Numbered from the stretch's first letter, positions 9,422 through 17,993 are shown. The stretch: DNA of 64,000 nt from Kiritimatiellia bacterium (GCA_028716365.1 JAQUPZ010000005.1:1-64000); one strand, 5' to 3'. Made by a program: numbers and translations. The notes: generated by a model from the sequence alone, not told the origin.

Positions 9422-11203
9422 TCAGTCCACGATAAATACCGGCCCCTTGCCTTCTATTTTTCCATAACCGGCAAAGAGCGAATTAGACGCCGTATTCATC
9501 CAGCAAGCCCATACCCAGTTGGATGAACGGGCAACATTCTCAACCCGCGCTTCCTCAACAATTCCATTAAACCAATAAGTCCCCGTATTCTCAGTCATAC
9601 CTGCACCTATCCTCAATGGCCGGGCAGTATTATTGGAATAAATGGTAGTTGTCGGGCCATACCATGAACCATTCACAAAGAACCTCATTTTGGAACCATC
9701 GTAAGTACCGGTAAGATAAGCCCATTGACCAGTTGTCATGCCTCCACCATTTAATATAACCCATGCTGAACCATTCCCCTGAAAGTACGTCCATACATTA
9801 TTGGTGTTGGCATAGAGCATGTAACCTCGCAGGGGGGAACCATCACGCGAAGTTATTGGCGAACGGTAAGTGTTATTTCCACCCAGCACCTTTGCCCGAC
9901 AACTGAAGGTATAGGTCGCAGGATTCAATGCGCTGGAATACGGAACATCGATTTTAGGATACGTAGAACCACTAAAACTCTGGCCCGGACCACCTACATC
10001 AGATTGTACACATATCGGAACCGATCCCGTGGTTCCATCATGGCGTGCTGCCGTACTGTCCGCATAGGGAAAACCACTCTCCTTAAGATGCCATACACCG
10101 GCATATTCGCTCGACCATGTTGCGCCATTGGTGGAATAATCCGGCGCTGTGGCAGTAGTATTCCCCCAGTACGCCCAGATCCAGCCGTTTTTGACAAGTT
10201 CCGGTGTCTGTACCCATACATAGGAATTACCGGGAGTCACATAGTCAGTGCCAAGCCCGTATTTCTGGGCAAGGTAATAGCCTACTTGATTTTGTTCCAA
10301 AAGGCTGAGGTTGCGATTATAAATAATGATCTCCGCAATATCACCATTCCATGCCTGATCATTATACGTGCGGTCCTTGCCAATTCTTGCAGCGAGATTG
10401 GTACTGTAATCAAGTGTTACACATACAACCTTGTGGGCGGATACAGGGTTGAAGTCATATCCACTGTTAACTATTGGAATTGCTTTTCCATTTATATAGC
10501 GTGTACCTGGAGCAGCAAGATATGCGTCAAGAATTTTTAAGTTCGCCCGACCCCGTATGATGAAATCCCCGGTACTTTGGTTGCCTATGGCGGTTGGATA
10601 GCAGTTCGGGAAATTTGTGCCGTTGAGATAATTGAGTACAACTATGACGGTTCGCGCAGTAACGGCGGGTATATCCATATAATCGCCTGTTCCGTTAGTC
10701 ATCCCGTCAAACCTGATCACAGGCTTGCCATTGAGTGTATTGGTGACAATGACAGGGCAAAGACTTGCGTTCGCTTGAATAGCATTGTTACCGTTACCTG
10801 ATTGATCCTGCCAGTTTGTCACAGAACTACCATCGGCCTGAACTCCTGTATCCGCCGTCAACCACACAACACAGCCTGAAAGATTTATTGGCGAGAACCC
10901 GGCTGCGGAAGCTGAATCCCATTGCTCAATTTCGTAATTAAGTTCCTGTGTTTCATTGGAATTCGCAAAACGCAGGTCGCCGCCGTTATCAGGTGATGTA
11001 AACTGTGTGTAACTGAAGTTCGCAATATTTGTATTCAGCGTAACCAGCAGAGGGAAATTTGTCAGGGTGTCATTCTTATCATATCCGCTGAACGTGATTT
11101 TTGTTCTGTATGTCCAAGTGCTGAAGTCTGCTGCTTGTGACGCTCCACAGGCAATCATCACGCCAAAAATTAGCATGACGGCAAATATATTTTTTAATTT
11201 CAT
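9422..11203 (-). CDS. Secreted DUF2341 protein with inserted and C-terminal LamG domains
   Basis: 593 residues with a signal peptide (cleavage likely after SQA, about 24) and GGAG eight bases before ATG. Residues 28-97 match the first half of a DUF2341 domain (TWTYRTKITFSG, then LNYEIEQWDS). The second half (YVWVQTPELV, WIWAYWGN) only appears at about 326-375. The interval is a separate concanavalin/LamG-like domain with the typical WQDQSGNGNNA segment. A second LamG domain covers about 400-565. Both folds bind carbohydrate or protein ligands on the cell surface or outside it. First gene of the unit that continues with the thrombospondin-repeat and RHS proteins. No catalytic residues recognised. 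Family calls are by eye. Confidence 0.9.
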   Translation of the reverse strand: MKLKNIFAVMLIFGVMIACGASQAADFSTWTYRTKITFSGYDKNDTLTNFPLLVTLNTNIANFSYTQFTSPDNGGDLRFANSNETQELNYEIEQWDSASAAGFSPINLSGCVVWLTADTGVQADGSSVTNWQDQSGNGNNAIQANASLCPVIVTNTLNGKPVIRFDGMTNGTGDYMDIPAVTARTVIVVLNYLNGTNFPNCYPTAIGNQSTGDFIIRGRANLKILDAYLAAPGTRYINGKAIPIVNSGYDFNPVSAHKVVCVTLDYSTNLAARIGKDRTYNDQAWNGDIAEIIIYNRNLSLLEQNQVGYYLAQKYGLGTDYVTPGNSYVWVQTPELVKNGWIWAYWGNTTATAPDYSTNGATWSSEYAGVWHLKESGFPYADSTAARHDGTTGSVPICVQSDVGGPGQSFSGSTYPKIDVPYSSALNPATYTFSCRAKVLGGNNTYRSPITSRDGSPLRGYMLYANTNNVWTYFQGNGSAWVILNGGGMTTGQWAYLTGTYDGSKMRFFVNGSWYGPTTTIYSNNTARPLRIGAGMTENTGTYWFNGIVEEARVENVARSSNWVWACWMNTASNSLFAGYGKIEGKGPVFIVD

Positions 11204-11250
11204 TGATTATTCTCCTTGGCATCTTTCATTGATAAAAACTACTCACGATA

Positions 11251-11280
11251 ATTAAAAATGTTTTTGCGTATATGTGTAAA
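11251..11280 (-). promoter_or_regulatory. Candidate sigma-70-type promoter of the secreted-protein unit
   Basis: On the minus strand TTTACA (11280-11275) and TTTAAT (11256-11251) are separated by 18 bases, giving a leader of about 40 bases to the ATG at 11203. The match is weak and the region is AT-rich, so chance is possible. Confidence 0.3.
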
Positions 11281-11478
11281 AAACCTGGATAGGAAATCGG
11301 AAAGAAAAAAATCTCCGTCACTGATTCTGTTTGGTGCTTGTTCCATTATTTACCGACCAGTTACTTTGGATGTATTAAATAACGGTTATCAATTAGGGAT
11401 GACCATAGAGAATACTTGTAAGCACGTCAATACGAAAAGACATTAATAGTGTATTTTTTAAAACAACGTATGATTTAA

Positions 11479-11841
11479 TCAGGCAAGATGTTTCTTTGAG
11501 GGTTTCTCTCCTTTTTGGGGACGACCACGATGAGAGTAACCTTTTGATCTTAACCGGTTAAACCAATTCCATCTGTGTTTGGTACAACAAAAATCGGCCT
11601 TTTCAGGTCTGCGGGTTTGAAATATTATCCCGCAAAACAGGCATTTTGAGTCAAAAGCCCTTTCCATGGAAGACCTTAAGATAAATACTTTCTTCCCAAT
11701 CCCCTTCTGCCTGACAATCTTAAATTTCAACCGGCCTGCTTTCCTCCATTGCTTTATCGTATTGAAATGTACGTTAAGAAGTTTTGCAACTTCGTCTTGA
11801 GGAATCCACAGACTCTTTTCCTTATTATGTTTACAAGTCAT
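11479..11841 (-). CDS. Small HTH DNA-binding protein with Cys-rich zinc ribbon
   Basis: 120 residues. Residues 10-55 (WIPQDEVAKLLNVHFNTIKQ, then WRKAGRL) form an excisionase/MerR-like helix-turn-helix in which a polar wing follows the recognition helix. Residues 66-90 hold CLFC and FCCTKH, a likely Cys3-4/His zinc site. The C-terminus is very basic (RGRPQKGEKPSKK). The architecture suggests a DNA-binding accessory factor such as an excisionase or a plasmid or phage-type regulator. It stands alone beside a decayed methyltransferase and a tRNA fragment, which fits a residue of a mobile element. Start ATG 11841 is preceded by AAGGA eight bases upstream, and part of the leader lies in a hairpin. 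Confidence 0.7.
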   Translation of the reverse strand: MTCKHNKEKSLWIPQDEVAKLLNVHFNTIKQWRKAGRLKFKIVRQKGIGKKVFILRSSMERAFDSKCLFCGIIFQTRRPEKADFCCTKHRWNWFNRLRSKGYSHRGRPQKGEKPSKKHLA

Positions 11842-11842
11842 G

Positions 11843-11870
11843 AGCTAAATCCTTTTATTGGAATTTAGCT
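11843..11870. promoter_or_regulatory. Inverted repeat over the ribosome binding site of the HTH gene
   Basis: AGCTAAAT (11843-11850) and ATTTAGCT (11863-11870) are perfect complements separated by 12 bases, with an extra CC/GG pair inside. In the HTH-gene transcript the AAGGA site lies in the loop and arm next to the start codon, so the hairpin could limit translation, or the DNA palindrome could be an operator for the gene's own product. On the plus strand it is followed by TTTTT and would resemble a terminator, but no plus-strand gene needs one. Confidence 0.45.
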
Positions 11871-12084
11871 TTTTGAGTGCCAACCCATTTATGTTATCCG
11901 GGTAAGTATGTGGAACACTTTGACAATAAGTGATTTAGATAAAATAATTGTTTTGTTACCATCCTATGTGTATCGCTAAAAAGTGTCTCAATCCGGTCAC
12001 ATAATGAGACATTGAGTCAGTTCCCCCCCTGCACTATCCATGAAAGTTGTTAAATTCAGGATGATTTTAAAAAATCCTATAAAA
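11871..12084. other. Non-coding stretch, no recognisable gene
   Basis: AT-rich sequence upstream of the HTH gene and downstream of the methyltransferase terminator. I see no credible reading frame, RNA gene or repeat in it. Confidence 0.5.
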
Positions 12085-12125
12085 TATAAAAAAACAAAAA
12101 GCGACCGGGACATTGTATCCCGGTC
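12085..12125 (-). terminator. Rho-independent terminator of the decayed methyltransferase
   Basis: On the minus strand GACCGGGA and TCCCGGTC (12125-12118 and 12110-12103) form a perfect 8-bp stem with a 7-base loop. A long T-rich tract follows (GCTTTTTGTTTTTTTAT). It sits just after the broken methyltransferase frame. Confidence 0.85.
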
Positions 12126-12565
12126 TCAGTAGTGTAACGCCTAGTCGAAGTGTTACTTTCATTATTAATAACGGACTGGTCGAATCTGTTACTATTGAGA
12201 GGAAGATCTACCGGTAACCTTGCCGCAAAAGGCGGATTCGTAAGAACGAGATCAAAATTACCGTCTCTGGTGTCGCGATAAAACTCGCCAATGCGGGTAC
12301 GAGCGTCGGAGTTTTGTCACTCCCGCAGATCAAGTGATAAGACGCCGAAGACGTTGGCTTTGCCGTCGCCAACAATCATCATCATGGCTTTAGTAACCTT
12401 CTTCAACCGTTCGTCAAAGTCCACGGCGCAAAGATACTCGTTGGCATACTTGTAAAGTTCACTGCTATTCCACCACCCGTAAAGTTGATGGACATGGCGA
12501 ATAGCATGAATCAGGAAACCACAAGAACCACAATCACCAATGTCAGTAACATACCGGTTCTGCAT
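12126..12565 (-). pseudogene. Remnant of an N6-adenine DNA methyltransferase (HsdM-like)
   Basis: The frame from 12565 to 12317 encodes a damaged motif I (GDCGSCGFLIHAIRHVH, compare the family's D-P-x-x-GSGGFL) and DFDERLKKVTKAMMMIVGDG, typical of the SAM-binding half of type I restriction methyltransferases. It stops at an in-frame TGA (12319-12317). The same frame then continues with DARTRIGEFYRDTRDGNFDL and the catalytic motif IV, here NPPF, around 12230. The N-terminal target region and most of the C-terminal part are missing, and the frame runs into the terminator. No specificity (HsdS) or restriction (HsdR) gene is visible nearby, so the system is dead here. Confidence 0.8.
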
Positions 12566-12738
12566 TGATAACTTATATCAAAGTACATTTACAAAAAAAT
12601 GTAACGGGTTTGTAACGCTTAAAAGTTCTTTTACGAGCATTTGGTTGCGTCTGCATGCGTCACCGATATTTTTATAAACATTTACAAGTGATGTATTTGC
12701 TTCATTATCAGTGATTTACAAAAGAGTAATTGGAGACA
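12566..12738. other. Non-coding stretch between methyltransferase remnant and tRNA fragment
   Basis: AT-rich sequence with no credible gene. It takes the place where the 3' half of the tRNA would be expected, so it may include the end of an inserted element. No T-loop sequence (GTTCAA/GTTCGA) of an arginine tRNA is seen. Confidence 0.4.
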
Positions 12739-12777
12739 TTAGAAATCCGTTGCTCTGTCCAACTGAGCTACGGGAGT
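12739..12777 (-). pseudogene. 5' half of tRNA-Arg(UCU), cut after the anticodon loop
   Basis: Reading the minus strand, ACTCCCG (acceptor) is followed by TA, GCTC, an AGTTGGACA D-loop, GAGC, A, then ACGGA and the loop TTTCTAA with anticodon TCT. The expected closing arm TCCGT is absent; the sequence goes on with TGTCT and unrelated AT-rich DNA. So about positions 1-38 of a tRNA remain. The anticodon loop is a common crossover point of tyrosine integrases, which supports a past integration or excision. No integrase gene lies within the window. Confidence 0.7.
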
Positions 12778-12960
12778 ACAGTTCGATATGGCATAATGCA
12801 ACGGACTAAGCAGATAATGCAAGAAAATGTAATCACGACCAACATTGTCCTATAATAACCAGAAGATTTTGTGAAACAGATAAGTTATTAAGAAAAATCG
12901 CAGTAATTGTATTTGATTACAAAACTTACCTTTGGACCGACAATCCGGAGGGAATATAGC
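12778..12960. other. Non-coding leader between tRNA fragment and LRR gene end
   Basis: No credible reading frame or RNA. AT-rich downstream region of the LRR lipoprotein gene; no terminator hairpin recognised. Confidence 0.4.
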
Positions 12961-13815
12961 CTAGAAAATAATCTGACAATCAGGGAGAAGCTTTTCGATT
13001 TTATCCTTCGTTTCCTCTGGCAACTTATTATTCTGTAAAGAAAGTGTTTTCAACTTTCGAAGTCTTTTTATATCTTCGGGCAAAGCGACCAGCCGGTTAC
13101 CATCAAGATCCAGTCGAACAAGATTCTGCAGGTGTAATACAGATAAAGGCAAAATATCCAACTCATTCTTTCTTAAGTTCAAATCAGTTAATTTTGTGAG
13201 TTTTGACAAGTCACCCGGTAAATCCTTAAGCCTATTGTTCTCGAGATAAAGTCGTTCAAGATTAACCAGATTTCCAATTTCTTGGGGTAAGACAGTAAGT
13301 TGATTGTTGTTTAAACGCAACCATTTTAGCCCCATGAGCTTTCCAATCTCAGAGGGCAAAGACGTTATTTTGTTTCTATCCAGATTGAGATATAAAAGAG
13401 AATTTAACCCAGTAATTCCAACTGGAAGAATTGTCAGTTCATTTTCGGCGAGATAGAGTTGCTTCAAAACCGTAAGTTTACCTATACCATCAGGCAAACC
13501 GTTAATACCGGCCTGACTGAGGTCAAGCATAACGAGCCCTTTTAACTGTTCGATTTCCGGCGAGATGGTTCCCAAACGATTTCTGCGTAGACTTAACTTT
13601 ATAAGTTTCGGTAGTTTGGCAAGATCAACAACAGGAATTTGAGTAAGACCAGAATTATCAAGAGATACATACCCGACTTCTTCCCTGTTCTTAAGCGCCT
13701 CTTCAATGCTAGAATATTTCTTCAACCTGTCAGGTTTCTGCATTGGAATACATCCAGCCGAAATCAGAACTAATAGGATGTAAACCGGCAATCTTGTAAT
13801 TAGGCTGGGCATCAT
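12961..13815 (-). CDS. Leucine-rich repeat lipoprotein
   Basis: 284 residues from ATG 13815; a longer TTG-started form from 13851 is possible, but AAAAGG just before the ATG and the signal peptide favour the shorter one. The N-terminus is a lipoprotein signal peptide ending LISAGC, so the protein is probably attached to the outer membrane. From about residue 50 to the end it consists of roughly ten 23-residue leucine-rich repeats with the pattern LxxLxxLxLxxNxLxxLPxxI, forming a curved solenoid for protein binding. Single gene, divergent from the beta-barrel-like gene at 13907. Partner unknown. Confidence 0.9.
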   Translation of the reverse strand: MMPSLITRLPVYILLVLISAGCIPMQKPDRLKKYSSIEEALKNREEVGYVSLDNSGLTQIPVVDLAKLPKLIKLSLRRNRLGTISPEIEQLKGLVMLDLSQAGINGLPDGIGKLTVLKQLYLAENELTILPVGITGLNSLLYLNLDRNKITSLPSEIGKLMGLKWLRLNNNQLTVLPQEIGNLVNLERLYLENNRLKDLPGDLSKLTKLTDLNLRKNELDILPLSVLHLQNLVRLDLDGNRLVALPEDIKRLRKLKTLSLQNNKLPEETKDKIEKLLPDCQIIF

Positions 13816-13906
13816 TTTCACCTTTTCGACTACCACATCTATTAATTTCAAAAAGTCGAATTATATGCTTGCAGAATGAGGAAATCAACTATTAGGATAC
13901 ACGATT

Positions 13907-14641
13907 ATGAATAAATGCTTGAATTTATTTGGCGTAGTTTTTGTATATTTTCTCCTCGGAAGTTTCTCTCTTACAACAGCAGCTCCCATAGGTCGCAGTA
14001 ATTCCGGTAGAGACTACTTGGCAGGAACACAGGATCTCGGCGCATGGAGTTGCGGTTTGTACTTCATGTCCATCGATAGAGAGGTTGAATTGTTTAAAAG
14101 CCTCCCAAATATATCCATGAAATCAGACAAAGTTATGGGTTATGTCGGATATGACATTTTCCCATGGATGATGGCGTATGTTATTGGCGGCAGTTCTGAA
14201 ACAAGAATCGGCTGGGGTACCGTATCTGATTCTAAAGGTGAATTTGGAGTGGGATTACTTTTTAATATTCTGGATACTGAAATTGAAGATCCGACTTTCA
14301 TGGAAGACAGACTCAGGCTTAACGGTCATATTCAGTATACAAAATCCAGCGCTACATATTCCGACGGGATAACTGATATAGATTGGAATGATTTTTCCGG
14401 ATCACTTACACTCAGCCTGGTAAATGATCTCGAAGGTGATAAATTTTTTGTTCCAAGCAGTATTGCATTGTTTGCGGGACCGGCATTCTCCATTCTTCAA
14501 AGCAACGAGATAGAGCAGGAGGACGAATTCGGTTTTGTGATTGGTTTAGATGTATTCTTGAACGAAAAAGTATCACTCGAAGTGGCATATACACAATTCG
14601 AGGAGAGCGCTTATTCTTTCGGCGTTAATGTTCGATTCTAA
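13907..14641 (+). CDS. Exported beta-barrel-like outer membrane protein
   Basis: 244 residues with a signal peptide (about 1-25, cleavage near TTAAP). AGGA lies eight bases before ATG. The mature part shows alternating hydrophobic and polar beta strands, Gly/aromatic-rich turns and a C-terminal strand ending VNVRF; a final Phe is typical of outer membrane barrels inserted by BamA. Similar in look to OmpA/OmpW-type small barrels. No known family motif recognised. Ligand unknown. Confidence 0.7.
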   Translation: MNKCLNLFGVVFVYFLLGSFSLTTAAPIGRSNSGRDYLAGTQDLGAWSCGLYFMSIDREVELFKSLPNISMKSDKVMGYVGYDIFPWMMAYVIGGSSETRIGWGTVSDSKGEFGVGLLFNILDTEIEDPTFMEDRLRLNGHIQYTKSSATYSDGITDIDWNDFSGSLTLSLVNDLEGDKFFVPSSIALFAGPAFSILQSNEIEQEDEFGFVIGLDVFLNEKVSLEVAYTQFEESAYSFGVNVRF

Positions 14642-14714
14642 GGCTTAACCAAGAAGGTAAGCGTTCGCTCATCATTTTTACTGGATACACCCGTTTACTG
14701 ATAACAGTAATTTA

Positions 14715-15320
14715 ATGCCAAAAATTAAACAATCTTTCTTTACAAGGCCTGACGTTATTCAAATCAGCAGAGAACTCCTTGGGAAATACCTTTTCACGAA
14801 AATCGGTAAATCTATAATCACAGGTGGTATGATTGTTGAAACAGAAGCATACGCCGGTCCCGAAGACAGGGCTTCCCATGCTCATGGCAACCGTCGTACC
14901 AAAAGGACAGAACCCATGTTTCATAGAGGAGGAATAGCCTATGTTTACCTGTGCTACGGGATGTATCCTCTTTTCAATATAGTGACAAATGTTGAAAACA
15001 TACCCCACGCCATACTTGTCCGGGCAATTCAACCCACCTACGGTACCGCCGTAATCCTGAAACGCCGTAATAAAACCAAATTGGATCGAAGTGTTGCAGG
15101 AGGCCCAGGTGCACTGTGCAAGGCACTTGGTATTAATTTGGGTCATAATGGTGAAAAGTTAACCGGAAGGAATATTTGGCTTGAAGACCGTGACTGTATT
15201 CTCAAAACATCCCAAATTGTCGCCAGTCCGCGCGTAGGTGTTGATTATGCAGGTTCACATGCAAAACGCCCATGGCGTTTCCGTATAAAAAACAATCCAT
15301 GGACCAGCAAGCCAGATTAA
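14715..15320 (+). CDS. DNA-3-methyladenine glycosylase (AAG/MPG family)
   Basis: 201 residues, the usual length of this family. It flips out and cleaves alkylated purines (3-methyladenine, hypoxanthine) from DNA to start base excision repair. Visible signatures are the N-terminal LLGKYL, the VETEAYAGPEDRASHA segment with the catalytic glutamate, GIAYVYLCYGMYPLFNIVT, and ILVRAI. The GGPGALCKALGIN segment is the usual GPGxLxxALGI. No good ribosome site is seen before ATG 14715. Stands alone between two exported-protein genes. Confidence 0.95.
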   Translation: MPKIKQSFFTRPDVIQISRELLGKYLFTKIGKSIITGGMIVETEAYAGPEDRASHAHGNRRTKRTEPMFHRGGIAYVYLCYGMYPLFNIVTNVENIPHAILVRAIQPTYGTAVILKRRNKTKLDRSVAGGPGALCKALGINLGHNGEKLTGRNIWLEDRDCILKTSQIVASPRVGVDYAGSHAKRPWRFRIKNNPWTSKPD

Positions 15321-15425
15321 CTTTTAAGTTGAGTTTAGCGTTAATAATTTTTATTACTAATAAAGGAAGCGCACGAATCGTTTAACCAGATAAACAGGAA
15401 GTTAATTTTAACAGGATATATTATA

Positions 15426-16163
15426 ATGAAAAAAACGGTTATTGTTTTTTATTGTTCGATGGTTTACTTCATAGTCTCTGCCTGCCAAATGCTGTATGCA
15501 AATGACACACTTATTATGAAAGGCCGTAAAACCTACGAGGGAATATTCCAGCATTTTAAAAATGACAAACTTTATTTTCAGCCTAAAACCGGGAAGATCA
15601 TTAATGTACCCCGTTCATTTGCAGAAAAACTCATCCTTGAACCTCCATCCCAGGTCACCGTAACTCCAAGGGGGAAAAAGAAAATCGAAGACATGAAATT
15701 AAAAGGCTACGAAAAATCCAATTTCCTTTTCGAAAAGAATGGAGAGGAATTTTCCATGCCTGCATCACAAATATCATTTATTGAAATGGGTTTGGATTTC
15801 GGGCGAGCTGCTAATGGCCCAGCCGGACAAGATACAGATAATAATGATGATGGGGACAAGCCTTTGATAATCAATTTAAAAGAACTATCAGCCTGGATGA
15901 AAGAAGGCACTCCAACTCCGGAACAAACTAAAGCCTTTGAACATTATAAAACCGCGCGTATTACATATGATGATTTTGTTGAAAAAAGCGCTATTATGGT
16001 CAAGGCAATGGACAAGTCTACAGGGGCCACCCGCGAAGATTTCCTCAACAAACTTCGAAAACGGAAGAATGATGAGCAACCCCTACTCGGCGAACTAAAG
16101 AAAGCCGAACAGGAATTGCTTACAGCATTCCCTGAAATCAAAGGCCCGGCGGCAAAAAACTGA
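15426..16163 (+). CDS. Exported hypothetical protein
   Basis: 245 residues with a signal peptide (about 1-25, cleavage near LYA-ND). AGGA is placed nine bases before ATG. The first 110 residues contain short repeated strands (LIMKGRKTYEGIF, KLYFQPKTGKIINVP, then a similar KLKGYEKSNFLFEKNGEEFS) suggesting a small beta-barrel domain in two copies. The middle is acidic and low-complexity (TDNNDDGDK) and the C-terminal 100 residues are helical and charged. No family recognised. Follows the glycosylase gene by 105 bp. Confidence 0.65.
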   Translation: MKKTVIVFYCSMVYFIVSACQMLYANDTLIMKGRKTYEGIFQHFKNDKLYFQPKTGKIINVPRSFAEKLILEPPSQVTVTPRGKKKIEDMKLKGYEKSNFLFEKNGEEFSMPASQISFIEMGLDFGRAANGPAGQDTDNNDDGDKPLIINLKELSAWMKEGTPTPEQTKAFEHYKTARITYDDFVEKSAIMVKAMDKSTGATREDFLNKLRKRKNDEQPLLGELKKAEQELLTAFPEIKGPAAKN

Positions 16164-16272
16164 CATCACGATAAAAAACTTGCCGCCAATAACAGCCTGA
16201 TTCTATAGTACAGAACAGATTGTTCACTGAATTTGTTTAGACCTGTATTCTTAATCAAATCAGGAGATACAA

Positions 16273-17625
16273 ATGCTTAATAGAATATTCCGTCTGTCAG
16301 AAAATAACACTACCGTCAGGATTGAACTGTTTGCCGGATTGACTACATTTCTGACAATGGCCTATATCCTTTTTGTTCAGCCAGCCGTTCTTTCAAAGGA
16401 TTTTGCCGGACAACCAACCGGATTGGACACGGGTGCCATACTTATCGCTACTTGCCTTGCATCTGCCGCAGCATCAATACTCATGGGCCTCTATGCCAGA
16501 TATCCCATTGCTCTTGCACCCGGTATGGGAGAAAATTTCTTTTTTATTTCAACAATTATGGGTCTGGCAGCCGCAGGATTTACAAATGCTTGGCAAACCG
16601 CCCTTGGGGTTGTATTTTTTGCCGGTATTCTTTTTTTTCTGTTATCAGTCCTCAAAGTCCGGGAAATACTCCTTAATGCAATCAGTCAGAGTATGCGCAA
16701 CGGTATAGCGGTCGGTATCGGTATATTCATTGCCTTCATAGGTCTTCAGAAAGGCGGCATAATAGTTGGCAAACCTGGAACACTTGTTGGACTTAATACC
16801 GATTTCCTTAATCACAGTGTACTTGCCGAAATTATTGTATTCCTTTCCGGCCTTATAGTTGCAGCTGGTCTGCACGGAAGGAAGGTTCGGGGGGCAATTC
16901 TTTGGGGTATTCTTGCCGCCGCAGGAGTTGCTTTCATTTTTGGCAAGATCAGAATCGAACACTTCGTCGGTATTCCTGATTTCAACAAATCGGCTATTTT
17001 CAAAATGGATCTGGTTGGAGCATTCAGTATGAAAGCTTTGCCATATATCCTCGTTTTTCTCTTCATGGATGTATTTGATACCATCGGTACCCTCATCGGT
17101 GTTGCAGAACAAGCAGGATTTATTAAAGACAATAAACTTCCCAGAGCCAAGCAGGTTCTGATGGCAGATGCTGTGGGTACTGTTGCAGGGGCATGTCTCG
17201 GAACAAGTACAGTAACGTCATACATTGAAAGTGCTGCTGGGGTTGCATATGGCGGACGTACGGGTCTGACCAGTGTTACAGTTGGAATCCTTTTCGCACT
17301 AGCCCTGCTGTTCAGTCCTCTTATTGCATGTATTGGAGAATATCCACCCATAACAGCCAGCGCTCTAGTGATTGTTGGCGCATTGATGATGAAAAACGTC
17401 GTCAAAATTGACTGGGATGACTATTCCGAATCAATACCTGCATTTCTTATTGCGGTTGGAATACCTTTAACATTTTCAATTTCGGACGGTCTTGCGCTCG
17501 GTTTTATGACTTATCCTGTTGTCAAAATTGTCAGCGGTAAGGGAAAAACTATCAGCTGGTTGATGTATGTTGTGGCTGCAATTATACTTGCCTATTTCGT
17601 ATTTATTCGAATACATACGAAATAA
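16273..17625 (+). CDS. NCS2-family purine permease (AzgA/PbuG type)
   Basis: 450 residues with about 12-14 transmembrane segments, the normal size. Proton symporters of this group import adenine, guanine or hypoxanthine. Signatures include the N-terminal TTFLTMAYILFVQP, APGMGENFFF, FLFMDVFDTIGTLIG and CLGTSTVTSYIESAAG, the latter two characteristic of the AzgA/GhxP branch. CAGGAG lies before ATG. No purine riboswitch is visible in the 109-bp upstream gap. Substrate within the purines cannot be told from sequence by eye. Confidence 0.93.
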   Translation: MLNRIFRLSENNTTVRIELFAGLTTFLTMAYILFVQPAVLSKDFAGQPTGLDTGAILIATCLASAAASILMGLYARYPIALAPGMGENFFFISTIMGLAAAGFTNAWQTALGVVFFAGILFFLLSVLKVREILLNAISQSMRNGIAVGIGIFIAFIGLQKGGIIVGKPGTLVGLNTDFLNHSVLAEIIVFLSGLIVAAGLHGRKVRGAILWGILAAAGVAFIFGKIRIEHFVGIPDFNKSAIFKMDLVGAFSMKALPYILVFLFMDVFDTIGTLIGVAEQAGFIKDNKLPRAKQVLMADAVGTVAGACLGTSTVTSYIESAAGVAYGGRTGLTSVTVGILFALALLFSPLIACIGEYPPITASALVIVGALMMKNVVKIDWDDYSESIPAFLIAVGIPLTFSISDGLALGFMTYPVVKIVSGKGKTISWLMYVVAAIILAYFVFIRIHTK

Positions 17626-17668
17626 ACAGTCAGTTTATGATATCAATATCTTTTATGGTCATAAAATT

Positions 17669-17968
17669 ATGAAATATGAAAACTGGCTTTTCGGCAAGGA
17701 CGGTGCACTACTCAGGGCTTCAGCCATAGGCAAACTGGATCTGGTCGATGAACTTATTACTGAAGGCGCTAATGTAAATATTGTAAGCCGTAATGGATAT
17801 ACGCCGTTGCATCGGGCATCACAAAATGGACATACCGCTATTGTTAAGTTACTTTTGAAGAAAGGGGCCAATGTTGCTGCCGAATCAAAGGATAAACAAA
17901 CGCCTATTACGCTTGCCAGTCAGAACGGACACAAGGATATCGTAATGATTTTGGAGAAAACATCATAA
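17669..17968 (+). CDS. Small ankyrin-repeat protein
   Basis: 99 residues from ATG 17669; an earlier start at 17567 would overlap the permease and adds an unrelated extension. Residues 15-95 make about two and a half ankyrin repeats (GYTPLHRASQNGHTAIVKLL, then KQTPITLASQNGHKDIVMIL). No signal peptide, so likely cytoplasmic. Ankyrin repeats bind proteins; the partner is unknown. It follows the permease gene by 43 bp and precedes the LolA-like gene by 25 bp. Confidence 0.8.
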   Translation: MKYENWLFGKDGALLRASAIGKLDLVDELITEGANVNIVSRNGYTPLHRASQNGHTAIVKLLLKKGANVAAESKDKQTPITLASQNGHKDIVMILEKTS

Positions 17969-17993
17969 CGGATAATAACCCTTATAAAATAAA

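Noticed and set aside
11258..11446. 62-codon plus-strand frame
   Set aside because: No ribosome site and no protein-like pattern; lies in the promoter region of the secreted-protein unit.
16164..16272. Purine riboswitch before the NCS2 permease
   Set aside because: The conserved purine-aptamer loops and TATA-containing junction are not visible in the gap.
17567..17668. Longer start for the ankyrin gene
   Set aside because: It overlaps the end of the permease in another phase and adds residues unlike ankyrin proteins.
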